Below, piece after piece: positions 44,797-54,409 of a stretch of 64,000 bases of DNA. The stretch is from DAOUET01 sp034430155 (lineage in GTDB: Bacteria > Chloroflexota > Anaerolineae > Anaerolineales > UBA4823), in assembly GCA_034430155.1 (NCBI GenBank), contig DAOUET010000069.1, positions 1 through 64,000 on the forward strand. The letters run 5' to 3'. Within the stretch, counting starts at the first letter, position 1, and every line of letters starts with the position of its first letter. Made by a program: the position numbers and the translations under genes. The notes under the pieces were generated by a model. It was given only the letters and a program-made list of their open reading frames with translations. It made no database searches and was not told the origin of the DNA.

Positions 44797-45894
44797 ATGT
44801 CCCCTATTGCTTTCATTGCTATCATCATTGGGGTACCCTCACTGGGCTTGCTGGCTTATGTGTTCATCCGAGGCTCGGTCGGCTTGCGGCGCTACATTCT
44901 AACCCGTATCGTGCTGACCTTGCCAATGGTTTTCATCCTGGGCTCCCTGGTCTTCTTGGTGATGAGAGTAGTGCCTGGTGATCCGGTTCGATCTGCCCTT
45001 GGTCCCAAGGGAACCCCAGAGATGATCCAGCACATTCGCCAGGAGCTTGGGCTCAACGACCCCATGATCGTGCAATACGGTCGGTTCCTGGTACAGATGT
45101 TTACGCTTAGATTCGGAAACTCCCTCATCGGTGGTCATCGCCCCATCATCGACGAGATGAGCGAGCGTTTCCCGGCTACCCTTGAGCTGGTTACACCTGC
45201 CTCGGCACTTGCTCTGGCAATCGGGGTCTTTGGCGGCGCTCTGGCAGCTTCGCGGCGCAAGAATGTCACAGATTACGGTTTCCGTATTTATTCAGTGATT
45301 ATTTATTCACTGCCTATCTTCTGGTTAGGTCTGATGTTACAGCTCCTTTTTGGGGTTAGACTCAAATTGCTGCCGATCTCTGGTCGGATTGATGCGGTGA
45401 TCAGCACAACCCTGGTTCATCGTACCAATATTTACACTATCGATGCCCTTATCAGCGGTAACTGGCCGGCTTTTTTTTCTGTTCTCCAGCATTTGGTATT
45501 ACCCACGATTACTCTGGGGCTCATTCTCTCGGGGATTTTTGTTCGTCTCACCCGCATCAACGTTATAGAAACACTTCAAGCCGACTACATTGCTGCTGCC
45601 CGGGCCCGTGGAATTCGCGAGCGTGTGTTGGTCTATGGTCATGCCTTGAAGAACGCCATGATCCCGGTGATCACCCTGATCGGATTGCAAGTTGCCATCC
45701 TTCTCGCCGGCGCGGTCCTGACCGAGACGGTCTTCTCCTGGCCGGGCATGGGCAGCTACCTGGTAGAGCGTATCTCCGGCCGGGATTACACCGCCGTGCA
45801 AAGTGTGATTACCGTGTTTGCCCTTCTGGTGGCATTGATCAGCCTGGCAGTCGATGTCATTTACAGTCTGGTCGATCCAAGGGTGAGATATTAA
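44797..45894 (+). CDS. peptide ABC transporter permease (DppB-like)
   Basis: 365 residues. Seven hydrophobic segments rather than the usual six: an extra N-terminal helix (SPIAFIAIIIGVPSLGLLAY) precedes the standard DppB start YILTRIVLTLPMVFILGSLV. Then VMRVVPGDPVR, and the EAA coupling loop DYIAAARARGIRERVLVYGH. C-terminus ends with VIYSLVDPRVRY, the DppB hallmark. It forms half of the channel with the next gene product. No strong ribosome binding site is visible, suggesting an alternative downstream start, though the extra helix reads as coding. Confidence 0.87.
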   Translation: MSPIAFIAIIIGVPSLGLLAYVFIRGSVGLRRYILTRIVLTLPMVFILGSLVFLVMRVVPGDPVRSALGPKGTPEMIQHIRQELGLNDPMIVQYGRFLVQMFTLRFGNSLIGGHRPIIDEMSERFPATLELVTPASALALAIGVFGGALAASRRKNVTDYGFRIYSVIIYSLPIFWLGLMLQLLFGVRLKLLPISGRIDAVISTTLVHRTNIYTIDALISGNWPAFFSVLQHLVLPTITLGLILSGIFVRLTRINVIETLQADYIAAARARGIRERVLVYGHALKNAMIPVITLIGLQVAILLAGAVLTETVFSWPGMGSYLVERISGRDYTAVQSVITVFALLVALISLAVDVIYSLVDPRVRY

Positions 45895-45897
45895 AAC

Positions 45898-47181
45898 ATG
45901 ACCGCTCTCAAAGAACGCCCCCCTGAAATCCCCTCTGATATCACCACCTGGGAGGTTGAGCTTCAAAAGGTTGGCCTCCTCCGGCGCATCCTGAACGCCC
46001 GTCGCTGGTATGGTGCCGACTGGTGGTTTGTCACTGTTTCAGCAGTGTTAGTTCTGGTTTTTATCATGATTGCTCTATTTCCCAGTTGGTTTGCCCCTTT
46101 CCAACCGGCCACACTGGTCGGACCTAGCTTCCTGGCACCCGGTGCTTATCCACCTGTTCCTGTGCTGGTGGTCCCGAACACATCGCTAGTCAATTCTTTA
46201 AAAGACCTGGCATCGCCAGAAGGTCAACCTCGCCCTTCCATTAGCGTGGTTCAAGGAGGAAACACAGCTGGCGCTTTAAACGATGCAGCTCAACAGATCG
46301 ATAATCAAATCAAAAATGAGCCAGGGGGGCTGCGCCTGCGACCAATCATCGATCGTTATCCTACGGTGGAAGAAGCGCTACAGGCGGTCGTCGATGGCAG
46401 GAACAATGCCGCCGTGATCGAATCGACGGAGTATACAAGTATCACAGCCCAATATCCAACCCTGCGTGAGGGACAGAGTATTTCGGGTGGAGCCAACACT
46501 GCGGGTGGGTTCCTGCTTGGGACCAATGATATCGGTCAAGATGTGTTGAGCCGCCTGCTGTGGGGAACCCGCGTGGCACTGCTGATCGGGTTCAGTTCTT
46601 CGGTTGTCGCATTGGTTTTAGGCGTGCCCTTGGGATTGTTGGCCGGCTTTATCGGGGGAACACCCGATCGCCTGATGAGCCTGCTGATGGACAGTATGTA
46701 TGCCTTTCCGGGCTTGATCCTGGCAATTGCCATTACAGCAGTTTTAGGACCCAGTGTGTTCAACGTCATCGTGGCCATTGCCGTGTTGTATATTCCCACA
46801 TACTACCGCATCGTGCGGGGTCAGACCCTCTCTGTAAAAGAAGAGGTCTATGTTGAAGCCGCCCGCAGCATTGGGGCGCGCAGTCGAGAAATTTTACAAC
46901 GTTACATTTTCCCCAACGTGATCCCTTCCGTGGCGATTATCTTTTCGGTGAACGTAGCCGATGCCATCCTCACCGGCGCTGGGTTATCCTTCCTGGGACT
47001 AGGTCTGCCCCCTACCATAGCCGACTGGGGTATCGACTTGGCTCGCGGTCAGCGTTTCATCCAGAACGCCTGGTGGCTAATCACCTTCCCTGGTCTGACG
47101 ATCATGCTGGTGGTTCTGGCTTTTACCTTGATGGGTGAGGGCTTGATGGAGATATTCAACCCCAAGCTGAGGGAGCGCTGA
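45898..47181 (+). CDS. peptide ABC transporter permease (DppC-like) with large extracytoplasmic insertion
   Basis: 427 residues, against about 280-310 for typical DppC. N-terminal cytoplasmic segment and helix 1 (about 42-64, ending FAPF), then residues about 85-200 form an extra soluble domain before the standard FLLGTNDIGQDVLSRLLWGT. That insertion contains SISVVQGGNTAGALNDAAQQ and a VEEALQAVVDGRNNAAVIES segment that resembles a lobe of a periplasmic binding protein. The EAA loop is EEVYVEAARSIGARSREIL. Stop overlaps the next ATG by one base (TGATG). Confidence 0.87.
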   Translation: MTALKERPPEIPSDITTWEVELQKVGLLRRILNARRWYGADWWFVTVSAVLVLVFIMIALFPSWFAPFQPATLVGPSFLAPGAYPPVPVLVVPNTSLVNSLKDLASPEGQPRPSISVVQGGNTAGALNDAAQQIDNQIKNEPGGLRLRPIIDRYPTVEEALQAVVDGRNNAAVIESTEYTSITAQYPTLREGQSISGGANTAGGFLLGTNDIGQDVLSRLLWGTRVALLIGFSSSVVALVLGVPLGLLAGFIGGTPDRLMSLLMDSMYAFPGLILAIAITAVLGPSVFNVIVAIAVLYIPTYYRIVRGQTLSVKEEVYVEAARSIGARSREILQRYIFPNVIPSVAIIFSVNVADAILTGAGLSFLGLGLPPTIADWGIDLARGQRFIQNAWWLITFPGLTIMLVVLAFTLMGEGLMEIFNPKLRER

Positions 47182-48179
47182 TGCCCGACGACATTCTGTT
47201 TTCTATCCGCGACCTGACGGTTGAATACCTTACCCGCGCTGGCTCGGTAAAGGCGGTCGATGATGTTAACCTCAACATTCGCCGCGGCGAAATCCTTGGC
47301 CTGGTGGGAGAATCCGGTTGTGGCAAATCCACCTTAGGCAAGGCCCTGATGCGCTTACATACTGGTCCAGCTCAAATCACCGCCGGTGAGCTGTGGTTTG
47401 ATGGACGCGACTTGATGACCCTGTCTGATCAAGAAATGCCGGAGGTACGTGGCGCGGAAATTGGTATGGTTTTCCAGGATCCGATGACCTCGCTTAACCC
47501 ATTGCAACGTATTCTCGAACACCTGACGGAAACCATCCACGCCCACGAGCCAGAAGTTTCCAATAGCGATGCCCGCGCCCGAGCGGAAGAACTTATCGAA
47601 AGGTTGGGCATCCGGCGTGAGCGGATCATGGATTATCCCCATCAGATGTCCGGTGGTATGCGCCAGCGGGTGATGATCTCCCTGGCACTGGCACTTAAGG
47701 CGAAATTGGTGATTGCCGACGAACCCACCACCTCCCTGGATGTGATCGTCGAGGCCAAATTCCTCGACCTTCTTAAGGAGCTCCAGCAGGAATTCGGTTT
47801 GACCATCTTGCTCATCACCCACAACATCGGTGTGGTGGCCGAAATCTCCAATCGCGTCGCAGTAATGTATGCCGCCAAGATGGTGGAAGTCGGCGATGTC
47901 AATGACGTTTTTGGTCAACCCAAACACCCATATACCCAGGGTTTGTTGCGTTCCGTGCCCAACATTAAATTGGACAGCGGTGAGCTTTACAAGATGGCCG
48001 GTGCGCCTCCCGATCTCACACATCCACCCTCCGGTTGTCGTTTTCACCCGCGCTGCCCCTTTGTCATGGATATTTGCGGGGATGAAGTTCCACCCTTAGA
48101 GCCCATCGAGGAAGGGCATCTGACGGCATGTTGGCTGTATTCATCTGTCGTAAAGAGACCGGAGAAGATGCATGCTTGA
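47181..48179 (+). CDS. peptide ABC transporter ATPase (DppD-like)
   Basis: 332 residues. Walker A GESGCGKST, signature MSGGMRQRV, Walker B LVIADEPTTSLD, switch His in LLITHN. The C-terminal oligopeptide-type extension HPPSGCRFHPRCPFVMDIC carries the cysteines that bind an iron-sulfur cluster or stabilise the domain in this subfamily. Pairs with the next gene as the two ATPases. The stop overlaps the next start by 8 bp. Confidence 0.92.
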   Translation: MPDDILFSIRDLTVEYLTRAGSVKAVDDVNLNIRRGEILGLVGESGCGKSTLGKALMRLHTGPAQITAGELWFDGRDLMTLSDQEMPEVRGAEIGMVFQDPMTSLNPLQRILEHLTETIHAHEPEVSNSDARARAEELIERLGIRRERIMDYPHQMSGGMRQRVMISLALALKAKLVIADEPTTSLDVIVEAKFLDLLKELQQEFGLTILLITHNIGVVAEISNRVAVMYAAKMVEVGDVNDVFGQPKHPYTQGLLRSVPNIKLDSGELYKMAGAPPDLTHPPSGCRFHPRCPFVMDICGDEVPPLEPIEEGHLTACWLYSSVVKRPEKMHA

Positions 48180-49230
48180 GTCGAGCTCTATGGGAATAGA
48201 AACCATCCCGGTCGACAAGTCCACCAATTCTGGGGAATTGGTACACGTCGAGAATGTGCGCAAGCACTTCCCCCTCCAATCAGGGCTTTTCGCCAACTTG
48301 CTCTCCCGTGGCCACATCCCGGCTGTAAAAGCCGTGGATGGCGTCAGCTTCTCCATCCATAAAGGCGAAGTGTTCGGGCTGGCAGGGGAAAGCGGATCCG
48401 GGAAATCTACGGTGGGGAGGCTGGTCTTGCGCCTGTTGGAACCCACCTCCGGAAAGGTGATCTTCGATGGCACTGACCTGGGCAGCCTGTCACCGGAAGA
48501 GATGCGCCGCATGCGCGCCCGTATGCAGATCGTATTCCAGGATCCACTAGCCTCACTTAATCCACGCATGACCATCGGCCAGGCGATTGAGCATCCCGCC
48601 CAGATCCACCTGACCAAGCTTTCGCCCACAGAGCGGCGCGGACGGGTGTTAGACATCCTGTCTGCTGTGGGCATGAATCCGCCGACTTCATTCTACGACC
48701 TGTTCCCTCACCAGATCTCCGGAGGACAGCGCCAGCGGGTGGTGCTTGCCCGTGCCCTGGTAACGCATCCCGCCCTTATCGTGGCCGATGAGCCCATCGC
48801 CATGGCTGATGTTTCGGTACGGGCGCTCTTGCTCGACCTGATGATGCAGCTTAAGGATGAGTTCGACCTGACCTACTTATTCATCACCCACGATCTCGCT
48901 ACTGCCAAATATGTGTGCAACCGCATCGCCATTATGTATCTTGGTAAGCTTTGTGAGGTCGGACCGTTGAAGGACGTTTATGAGCATTCCGGGCATCCTT
49001 ACACGCGCGCCCTGCTGGAAGCCGTTCCCGTCCCTGACCCACGCCACCGTCGCACCGAGCCAATGCCTGCCGGTGAGATTCCCAACGCCATTGACCCTCC
49101 CTCTGGTTGTCGCTTCCACCCGCGCTGCCCTATCGCCAGGGAGAACTGTGCCGTGGATGAACCGCTTCTGCGCCCATTACTCCCGGACCATTCCATAGCT
49201 TGTCATTACGCAGAAGATCTCTTGAAATAA
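48172..49230 (+). CDS. peptide ABC transporter ATPase (DppF-like)
   Basis: 352 residues. Walker A GESGSGKST, signature ISGGQRQRVVLARAL, Walker B LIVADEPIAMADVS. In the Walker B region, the usual PxSALDVS is PIAMADVS, a variant common in archaeal and chloroflexal peptide transporters. The end has PPSGCRFHPRCPIARENC. Last gene of the importer, followed by a perfect 17-18 bp terminator stem. Confidence 0.92.
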   Translation: MLESSSMGIETIPVDKSTNSGELVHVENVRKHFPLQSGLFANLLSRGHIPAVKAVDGVSFSIHKGEVFGLAGESGSGKSTVGRLVLRLLEPTSGKVIFDGTDLGSLSPEEMRRMRARMQIVFQDPLASLNPRMTIGQAIEHPAQIHLTKLSPTERRGRVLDILSAVGMNPPTSFYDLFPHQISGGQRQRVVLARALVTHPALIVADEPIAMADVSVRALLLDLMMQLKDEFDLTYLFITHDLATAKYVCNRIAIMYLGKLCEVGPLKDVYEHSGHPYTRALLEAVPVPDPRHRRTEPMPAGEIPNAIDPPSGCRFHPRCPIARENCAVDEPLLRPLLPDHSIACHYAEDLLK

Positions 49231-49237
49231 GGTCAGG

Positions 49238-49323
49238 GCTTTCGCAATTGAAGAATCAGTCCTCAGGCTCGGACAGGCTTCACCAGATCCAACCAGCCAT
49301 AAGACCTCAAACTGCGTAACTCC
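49238..49323. repeat. MITE-like element, copy B
   Basis: Ends GCTTTCGCAATTGAAG and CCTCAAACTGCGTAACTCC; the interior shares GGACAGGCTT, CCAACCAGCCAT and AAGACCT with copy C near 61900. The terminal repeats are degenerate and no inner hairpin remains. Confidence 0.55.
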
Positions 49324-49356
49324 GAAATATAGAGGGTTATTTTAGGATCAAGACAA

Positions 49357-49394
49357 AAAGCGTAGATGGCGTTCGAGAACGCCATCTACGCTTT
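49357..49394. terminator. terminator of the peptide-transport operon
   Basis: Perfect inverted repeat AAAGCGTAGATGGCGTTC / complement, 18-bp arms separated by 2 nt (17-bp stem with a 4-nt loop). Only a short T-run follows on either side. Confidence 0.75.
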
Positions 49395-49467
49395 AGATTT
49401 ATAATTCTAAATCAGAATTGTGGTTTGCCAAGTTTTATCAGTTCTCCTGGTACATTTGATGAGGTAA

Positions 49468-50772
49468 GTGGTGCGCCAAAAAAACCTTAATAATGCCCCT
49501 CGCCGGGCTGAATTTCACCTTAATATGCGCCTCCTCCCCTTTCTGGTGGGGATCTTTGCGATCCTCTACAGCCTGACGGGTTACCGCGGTTGGCTGGTTT
49601 TCTTCATCGGTACCAGCGGCGTATGGTTGCTCGCTGGGATATGGGTCCGCTCATTGGGTCGGGGCTTAAGCATCGAACGCCAGATACATCTCGCCTGGGC
49701 AACTGTTGGTGAGTCAGTACCCGAGCAACTCAAGTTGATCAATACCAGCCGGTTGCCAGCTATCTGGGTTGAGATTATAGACACCTCAAACACCCTGGCA
49801 GCGCCGGTCCGGATGGTCTCTGACGTGGCGCCGCATGCCAGCCGTACACGCTATCCCAATTATCTCTTCAAACGTCGTGGCTTGTATACCCTCGGGCCTA
49901 CTCGCTTATATTCTGGTGATCCATTTGGTATTTATAAGTTAACCATCCAAAACCAACACTCGGACACAATTATGGTCACCCCGCCGGTCCTGCCTTTGAC
50001 ACATCTCAGGATTACTCCCGGAGGTTGGGCAGGGGATCAACTTCGCTGGCGCGGCTTCCTCGAACGAGATATCAGCGATATTGGCGTCCGCAACTACGTC
50101 CCGGGGGATAGCCTCAAACGCATCCATTGGCATGCCTCTGCCCATCACGATTCCCTGATCGTCAGGAATCTTGAGGCTGCTGCTTCCGGCGATTGGTGGA
50201 TCTTCGTCGATCTGGACGCTGCTGTGCAGGCTGGCAGCGGTCAGGATTCTACCCTGGAGCTTTCTATCGTTCTGGCTGCTTCTTTGGCTATACGCGGGCT
50301 GAATGAACGCCGCCGGGTGGGGTTAACCTTGGCTGGGCCAAAGCTGGTCTGGTTGGAACCGCGGGCCACCCCCGCGCATCGCTGGCGCATCATGCGAGCA
50401 CTTTGTATGGCCGAGTCAGGTAATCGCTCCCTGGCTGATCTAACGGTGGTGGGGCGTGCAGCCCAAATGGCAACTTTGATCTTCATCACTCCCACAGCCG
50501 ACCCCAGCTGGGTAGCAAACCTCAGCCGTCGACATGCGGGAAACATAATGGCTCTACTGGTCGACCCGATCCAATTTGGAGGTCATGTCGATCAAGCTGG
50601 GCTCGTTGCAGCCCTGGCTCACCGTGGCATTCCCGTCACCCGTATGCCCAAATCTTTACTTGCGGAAGCTTACACCTCGAATGACCGGGACAGCCGTAAG
50701 CGTACCAGGGGAGTCGATCCAAGCAAGCGCTATCTGCAGCAAGGGAGGGCGACTTGGCACAGCATGGGCTGA
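49468..50772 (+). CDS. DUF58 domain protein
   Basis: 434 residues from GTG 49468 (an adjacent GTG also possible; GAGGTAAG lies upstream). Two N-terminal helices (about 20-58), an extracellular-type beta region with KRRGLYTLGPTRLYSGDPFG, then the DUF58 core RNYVPGDSLKRIHWHASAHH followed by a von Willebrand-A-like stretch. DUF58 proteins work with a MoxR ATPase and a transglutaminase-like membrane protein in an unresolved maturation or stress system. Overlaps the transglutaminase gene by 19 bp. Confidence 0.87.
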   Translation: MVRQKNLNNAPRRAEFHLNMRLLPFLVGIFAILYSLTGYRGWLVFFIGTSGVWLLAGIWVRSLGRGLSIERQIHLAWATVGESVPEQLKLINTSRLPAIWVEIIDTSNTLAAPVRMVSDVAPHASRTRYPNYLFKRRGLYTLGPTRLYSGDPFGIYKLTIQNQHSDTIMVTPPVLPLTHLRITPGGWAGDQLRWRGFLERDISDIGVRNYVPGDSLKRIHWHASAHHDSLIVRNLEAAASGDWWIFVDLDAAVQAGSGQDSTLELSIVLAASLAIRGLNERRRVGLTLAGPKLVWLEPRATPAHRWRIMRALCMAESGNRSLADLTVVGRAAQMATLIFITPTADPSWVANLSRRHAGNIMALLVDPIQFGGHVDQAGLVAALAHRGIPVTRMPKSLLAEAYTSNDRDSRKRTRGVDPSKRYLQQGRATWHSMG

Positions 50773-53168
50773 TCCACCAAGCTTTAGCGAGAGCTGTACG
50801 CGCTGAAAAACTCGCCACCCTGGCATTACTTTTCATCCTTTTGACAGCCACCACCCTTGGCTTATCCAGCGTTCTTGCAAGCCTTGATTGGGCTTTGTTA
50901 TGGAAAAGCTTACTTCTCGGATTGCTGACTGGTTGGCTGCTGGGGATCTTTCGACAGCCACCATGGCGGTCCGCCTGCATTGTTGTTGCGTTCGGTTTGA
51001 TCTACACCTTGCTGTTCACAGTCGGCTTGGGCGACAAGGTCATAGCCGTGGTGGCTGAATTCATTCGCCTAGCGATTCAAGCCATCAACGCCATCTTCTA
51101 CATTGGAGACCATCTGGATTCATCTAACCTGGTTCACTCGTTTCAGGATTTAATTACCTCGACCGGAGTGGTCTTTGACCGGGTCCGTGTCTGGGTAGCA
51201 GCCTTGATAGCCAGTCAACCGACTTTTGACCCGGTCGCTGCCGCGCTGGTGTGGAGCATACTGATCTGGTTTGTGGCCGCATGGGCTGGTTGGGTGGTCG
51301 AGTGCCGCAGGAATGCCCTGCTAGCCACCCTCCCTGTGATCCTTCTGGGTATCGCCGTGCTCTCATACGGGCGACGAGTTTCTGCCAGCATCTATTGGAT
51401 GTTGGCGACTGTATTAATGCTCCTGGCGACCGTCCAACACGACCAGCGTGAGCAGGGTTGGGATCAAACTGGCATGGCTTATCCAGCTCGGAAAGGGCGG
51501 CAAATCGGCACAGCTGCCATCGGAATCACAGCGGTATTGGTCTTGCTTGCCGCATTGATCTCCTCCCTATCCCTCCAACCCATTGCAGGATGGGTACCAG
51601 TCCAAAGATTGCCTGAGGTGCCAAAGGATGACGGCTTGGCGAAATCTCTCGGGATCATCACCGCTAATACAGCACCAGCGGATTTCTCCACCGAAGTGCG
51701 CCGCCCTGGCCTGCCGCGTGATCTCCTTATCGGTTCCGGGCCTGAGCTATCGGAACAGATTGTGATGACGGTAGCAGTTAAAGACCTGCTCTCCATCTCC
51801 CAGGCAGGCCAACCGCTGCCTTTGTACTGGCGCAGTTACACTTACGATATTTACACAGGTCAGGGTTGGCGTACAAGCGCCACCCAGCAAAGCGATTACC
51901 AGGCTAACCAGCCTCTGCAGGCAGATCATGCTCCAAGTCACACCCAGGTTCAGCAGGTGGTGCGATTCGTCAATGGAGGAGACGGATCTCTCTATGCAGC
52001 TGGGATTCCTGTAGTGATAAATATCCCTAGCCATGTGGCCCGGCGTTCTTCTGATGACCTCTTTGGAATCCGGATTGATAAAATTGATTCGTACACTATC
52101 CAATCGCTCATCCCGCGAGTGGCTGAGGCGATCTTGCGAACCGCCTCGTTGAAATACCCTGATTGGATCAGACAGCGCTACATGGCCCTCCCGCCAGAGG
52201 TACCCGGTCGGGTTAAACAACTGGCGATCGAGTTGACAGCTTCCGAGCCGACAGCCTATGATAGAGGGCGCGCCATCGAACGATACCTTCGCAAAATCCC
52301 CTATACCCTGGATGTTTCTCGCCCACCCTCGGACCGGGATCTGGTTGACTTCTTTCTCTTTGATTTACGCAAGGGATACTGCGATTATTATGCTTCTGCG
52401 ATGGTAGTATTAGCACGAGCGGCGGGTATTCCAGCCCGTCTCGCCATCGGTTACGCTAGTGGTACCTACAACTTGAACTCTGGACGTTTTGTGGTCAGCG
52501 AAGCAGATGCACACTCGTGGGTCGAGATCTACTTCCCCGAGGTTGGTTGGCTGCCTTTTGAACCGACTGCAGCCAGGCCCTTGTTGCAAAATTCGCAAAA
52601 GTTTGCTCCTCTGGAGCCGTCTTTGTCTCTCCCAGCAGAATCGGCAGCCAGTGTAGGTAGTCCAAAGTCTATGCCCTGGGTATGGTTGCTCCTGCTGGGC
52701 GTATTACTCGTAGCGGGGGTTCTGGTAGCAACCTGGGTGATTTTCGATAGCATCCGTCTGCGCCGGCTCTCGAGACCGCTGGCAGCTGTTATTATCTACC
52801 GACGCATGCGACGCTATGGCGCTCTTCTGGCAGTGATCCTGGAACCGGGCGATACGCCCTATGAATTTGCCGCTACGCTGAATTCCCGACTGCAGGAGCT
52901 GACCCGCCAGGGGATCGGTACAACTTTCGGGCTTGGCATGGTCCCGGAAATCCAGGCACTTACCGACGCCATCGTGTGCAGCAGCTATCGCCCTTCAGAT
53001 TTTGAAGTAGTCCAGGACTCTCCTATCTTGCAACTCTGGAGGTCCTTGCTTTGGCGATTGCGTTTGATGTGGATCCTGAAAGGTTGCAGGGCATTGCTTA
53101 AACGTATCAGGGGAAGGCTTTCTGGCGTCACCACGCTTTTCAATCTCGAGGTTGAACAGAAGGAGTAG
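50754..53168 (+). CDS. TgpA-like membrane transglutaminase
   Basis: 804 residues from TTG 50754, five bases after GGGAGG. Eight or so N-terminal helices (DUF3488/TgpA_N), a long extracytoplasmic region, then the transglutaminase core with Cys543 (KGYCDYYAS), His587 (SEADAHSWVEIYFPE) and an acidic residue in GWLPFEPTAA. One more helix near 640-665 and a cytoplasmic C-terminal DUF4129-like domain follow. Probably modifies or cleaves proteins or wall peptides outside the membrane. Overlaps DUF58 and is followed by moxR 5 bp later. Confidence 0.88.
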   Translation: MAQHGLIHQALARAVRAEKLATLALLFILLTATTLGLSSVLASLDWALLWKSLLLGLLTGWLLGIFRQPPWRSACIVVAFGLIYTLLFTVGLGDKVIAVVAEFIRLAIQAINAIFYIGDHLDSSNLVHSFQDLITSTGVVFDRVRVWVAALIASQPTFDPVAAALVWSILIWFVAAWAGWVVECRRNALLATLPVILLGIAVLSYGRRVSASIYWMLATVLMLLATVQHDQREQGWDQTGMAYPARKGRQIGTAAIGITAVLVLLAALISSLSLQPIAGWVPVQRLPEVPKDDGLAKSLGIITANTAPADFSTEVRRPGLPRDLLIGSGPELSEQIVMTVAVKDLLSISQAGQPLPLYWRSYTYDIYTGQGWRTSATQQSDYQANQPLQADHAPSHTQVQQVVRFVNGGDGSLYAAGIPVVINIPSHVARRSSDDLFGIRIDKIDSYTIQSLIPRVAEAILRTASLKYPDWIRQRYMALPPEVPGRVKQLAIELTASEPTAYDRGRAIERYLRKIPYTLDVSRPPSDRDLVDFFLFDLRKGYCDYYASAMVVLARAAGIPARLAIGYASGTYNLNSGRFVVSEADAHSWVEIYFPEVGWLPFEPTAARPLLQNSQKFAPLEPSLSLPAESAASVGSPKSMPWVWLLLLGVLLVAGVLVATWVIFDSIRLRRLSRPLAAVIIYRRMRRYGALLAVILEPGDTPYEFAATLNSRLQELTRQGIGTTFGLGMVPEIQALTDAIVCSSYRPSDFEVVQDSPILQLWRSLLWRLRLMWILKGCRALLKRIRGRLSGVTTLFNLEVEQKE

Positions 53169-53173
53169 CCAAG

Positions 53174-54148
53174 ATGGCGACAAAACCTGAAATCAGTGAT
53201 TCACCTGTTATTGAAATCCAGGATTTTTCCAATGCTATCTGCGACAACGTAGAGAATGTGATCGTCGGAAAACGACCCGCCATAGAACTTATTTTAATAG
53301 CGCTGCTGTGTGAGGGTCATGTATTGATCGAGGATGCGCCCGGAACCGGTAAGACTATGCTGGCGCGAGCGGTCGCAATCTCGACCGGGCTCGATTTCAA
53401 ACGTTTGCAATGCACCCCCGACTTGCTGCCTAACGATGTGACCGGGGTTTCCGTATTCAATCAGAAAAAGCGTGAGTTTGAGTTCAGGCCTGGACCAACC
53501 TTCTGCAATATCCTGCTTGCCGATGAGATAAATCGAGCCACGCCACGCACTCAGAGCGCCTTGCTGGAGGCCATGGGCGAGGGCCAGGTCACCGTTGATG
53601 GGATCACCTATTCTTTACCGAAACCCTTCATGGTGCTGGCAACCCAGAACCCGATTGAGTTTGAGGGGACTTTCCCCCTGCCAGAGGCTCAAATGGACCG
53701 CTTTCTTATGCGCCTGCAGATCGGCTACCCAGATTTCGCCTATGAAGATGCTATGATGCAAATGCAGCAACTAGCCCACCCGATCGATTCATTAAAACAG
53801 GTCATGGATGGGCAGCGAATCCCTCAACTACAACGCCAGGTCCGCCAGATACACGTCGTGGAGAGCATGCGTAGTTACATCTTGAATTTAGTGCATGCTA
53901 CCCGGGATCATCCGGCTTTGGCACTTGGTGCCAGCCCGCGCGGCAGTCTGGCCCTCTTCCACGCTGCTCAAGCGCACGCCGCCTTGCGCGGCCGGGATTT
54001 TGTCATCCCCGATGATATCAAGCATGTCGCCGTGGTATGTCTCCCGCACCGCCTGCTGTTGAATCCGGAAAACATCCTCAGCGGTGAGACCACTGCCGAG
54101 GTGGTGCAAGAACTTCTCAAACAGGTCGAAGTTCCCTTGTTGAGCTGA
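53174..54148 (+). CDS. MoxR-family AAA+ ATPase
   Basis: 324 residues. AAA_3 core with Walker A EDAPGTGKTMLARA, RLQCTPDLLPNDVTG, Walker B LLADEINRATPRTQSALLEA, sensor ATQNPIEFEGTFPLPEAQMD and the C-terminal lid with GASPRGSLALFHAAQAHA. Acts as a chaperone-like ATPase for the DUF58 and transglutaminase partners encoded just upstream. Cytosolic. Last gene of the trio; no clear terminator follows in the 54149-54340 spacer. Confidence 0.92.
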   Translation: MATKPEISDSPVIEIQDFSNAICDNVENVIVGKRPAIELILIALLCEGHVLIEDAPGTGKTMLARAVAISTGLDFKRLQCTPDLLPNDVTGVSVFNQKKREFEFRPGPTFCNILLADEINRATPRTQSALLEAMGEGQVTVDGITYSLPKPFMVLATQNPIEFEGTFPLPEAQMDRFLMRLQIGYPDFAYEDAMMQMQQLAHPIDSLKQVMDGQRIPQLQRQVRQIHVVESMRSYILNLVHATRDHPALALGASPRGSLALFHAAQAHAALRGRDFVIPDDIKHVAVVCLPHRLLLNPENILSGETTAEVVQELLKQVEVPLLS

Positions 54149-54340
54149 AGAAAACGGCTCCCTGGATTTTACATCGATCATCTGGGTAAAAAATCGACCT
54201 TCTCGATCTTCTCTTAGACTATCCCTGATGGGCCTTAAAATCCCACGGAAATATTGAGAACTCATCCAACTCACCACCTCCCTTGCTAAGCAGTCGGCCC
54301 AAAACCTGAACTCATTTTAGTGATTTTCAGTTAGCTACCT

Positions 54341-54369
54341 TTGACATTCTGAACTCCCCCGGCTAAAAT
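54341..54369 (+). promoter_or_regulatory. promoter of the coaE-cdaA region
   Basis: TTGACA (54341-54346), 17-nt spacer, TAAAAT (54364-54369): a near-consensus sigma-70 promoter 40 bp before coaE, the best in the window. Confidence 0.75.
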
Positions 54370-54409
54370 GGGAATGTAATGAAGATCCAATTTCCAGCAA
54401 GAAGGATCA

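Noticed and set aside
47355..48047. 230-codon open frame antisense to dppD
   Set aside because: Shadow of a high-confidence ATPase; His-rich composition arises from the opposite strand.
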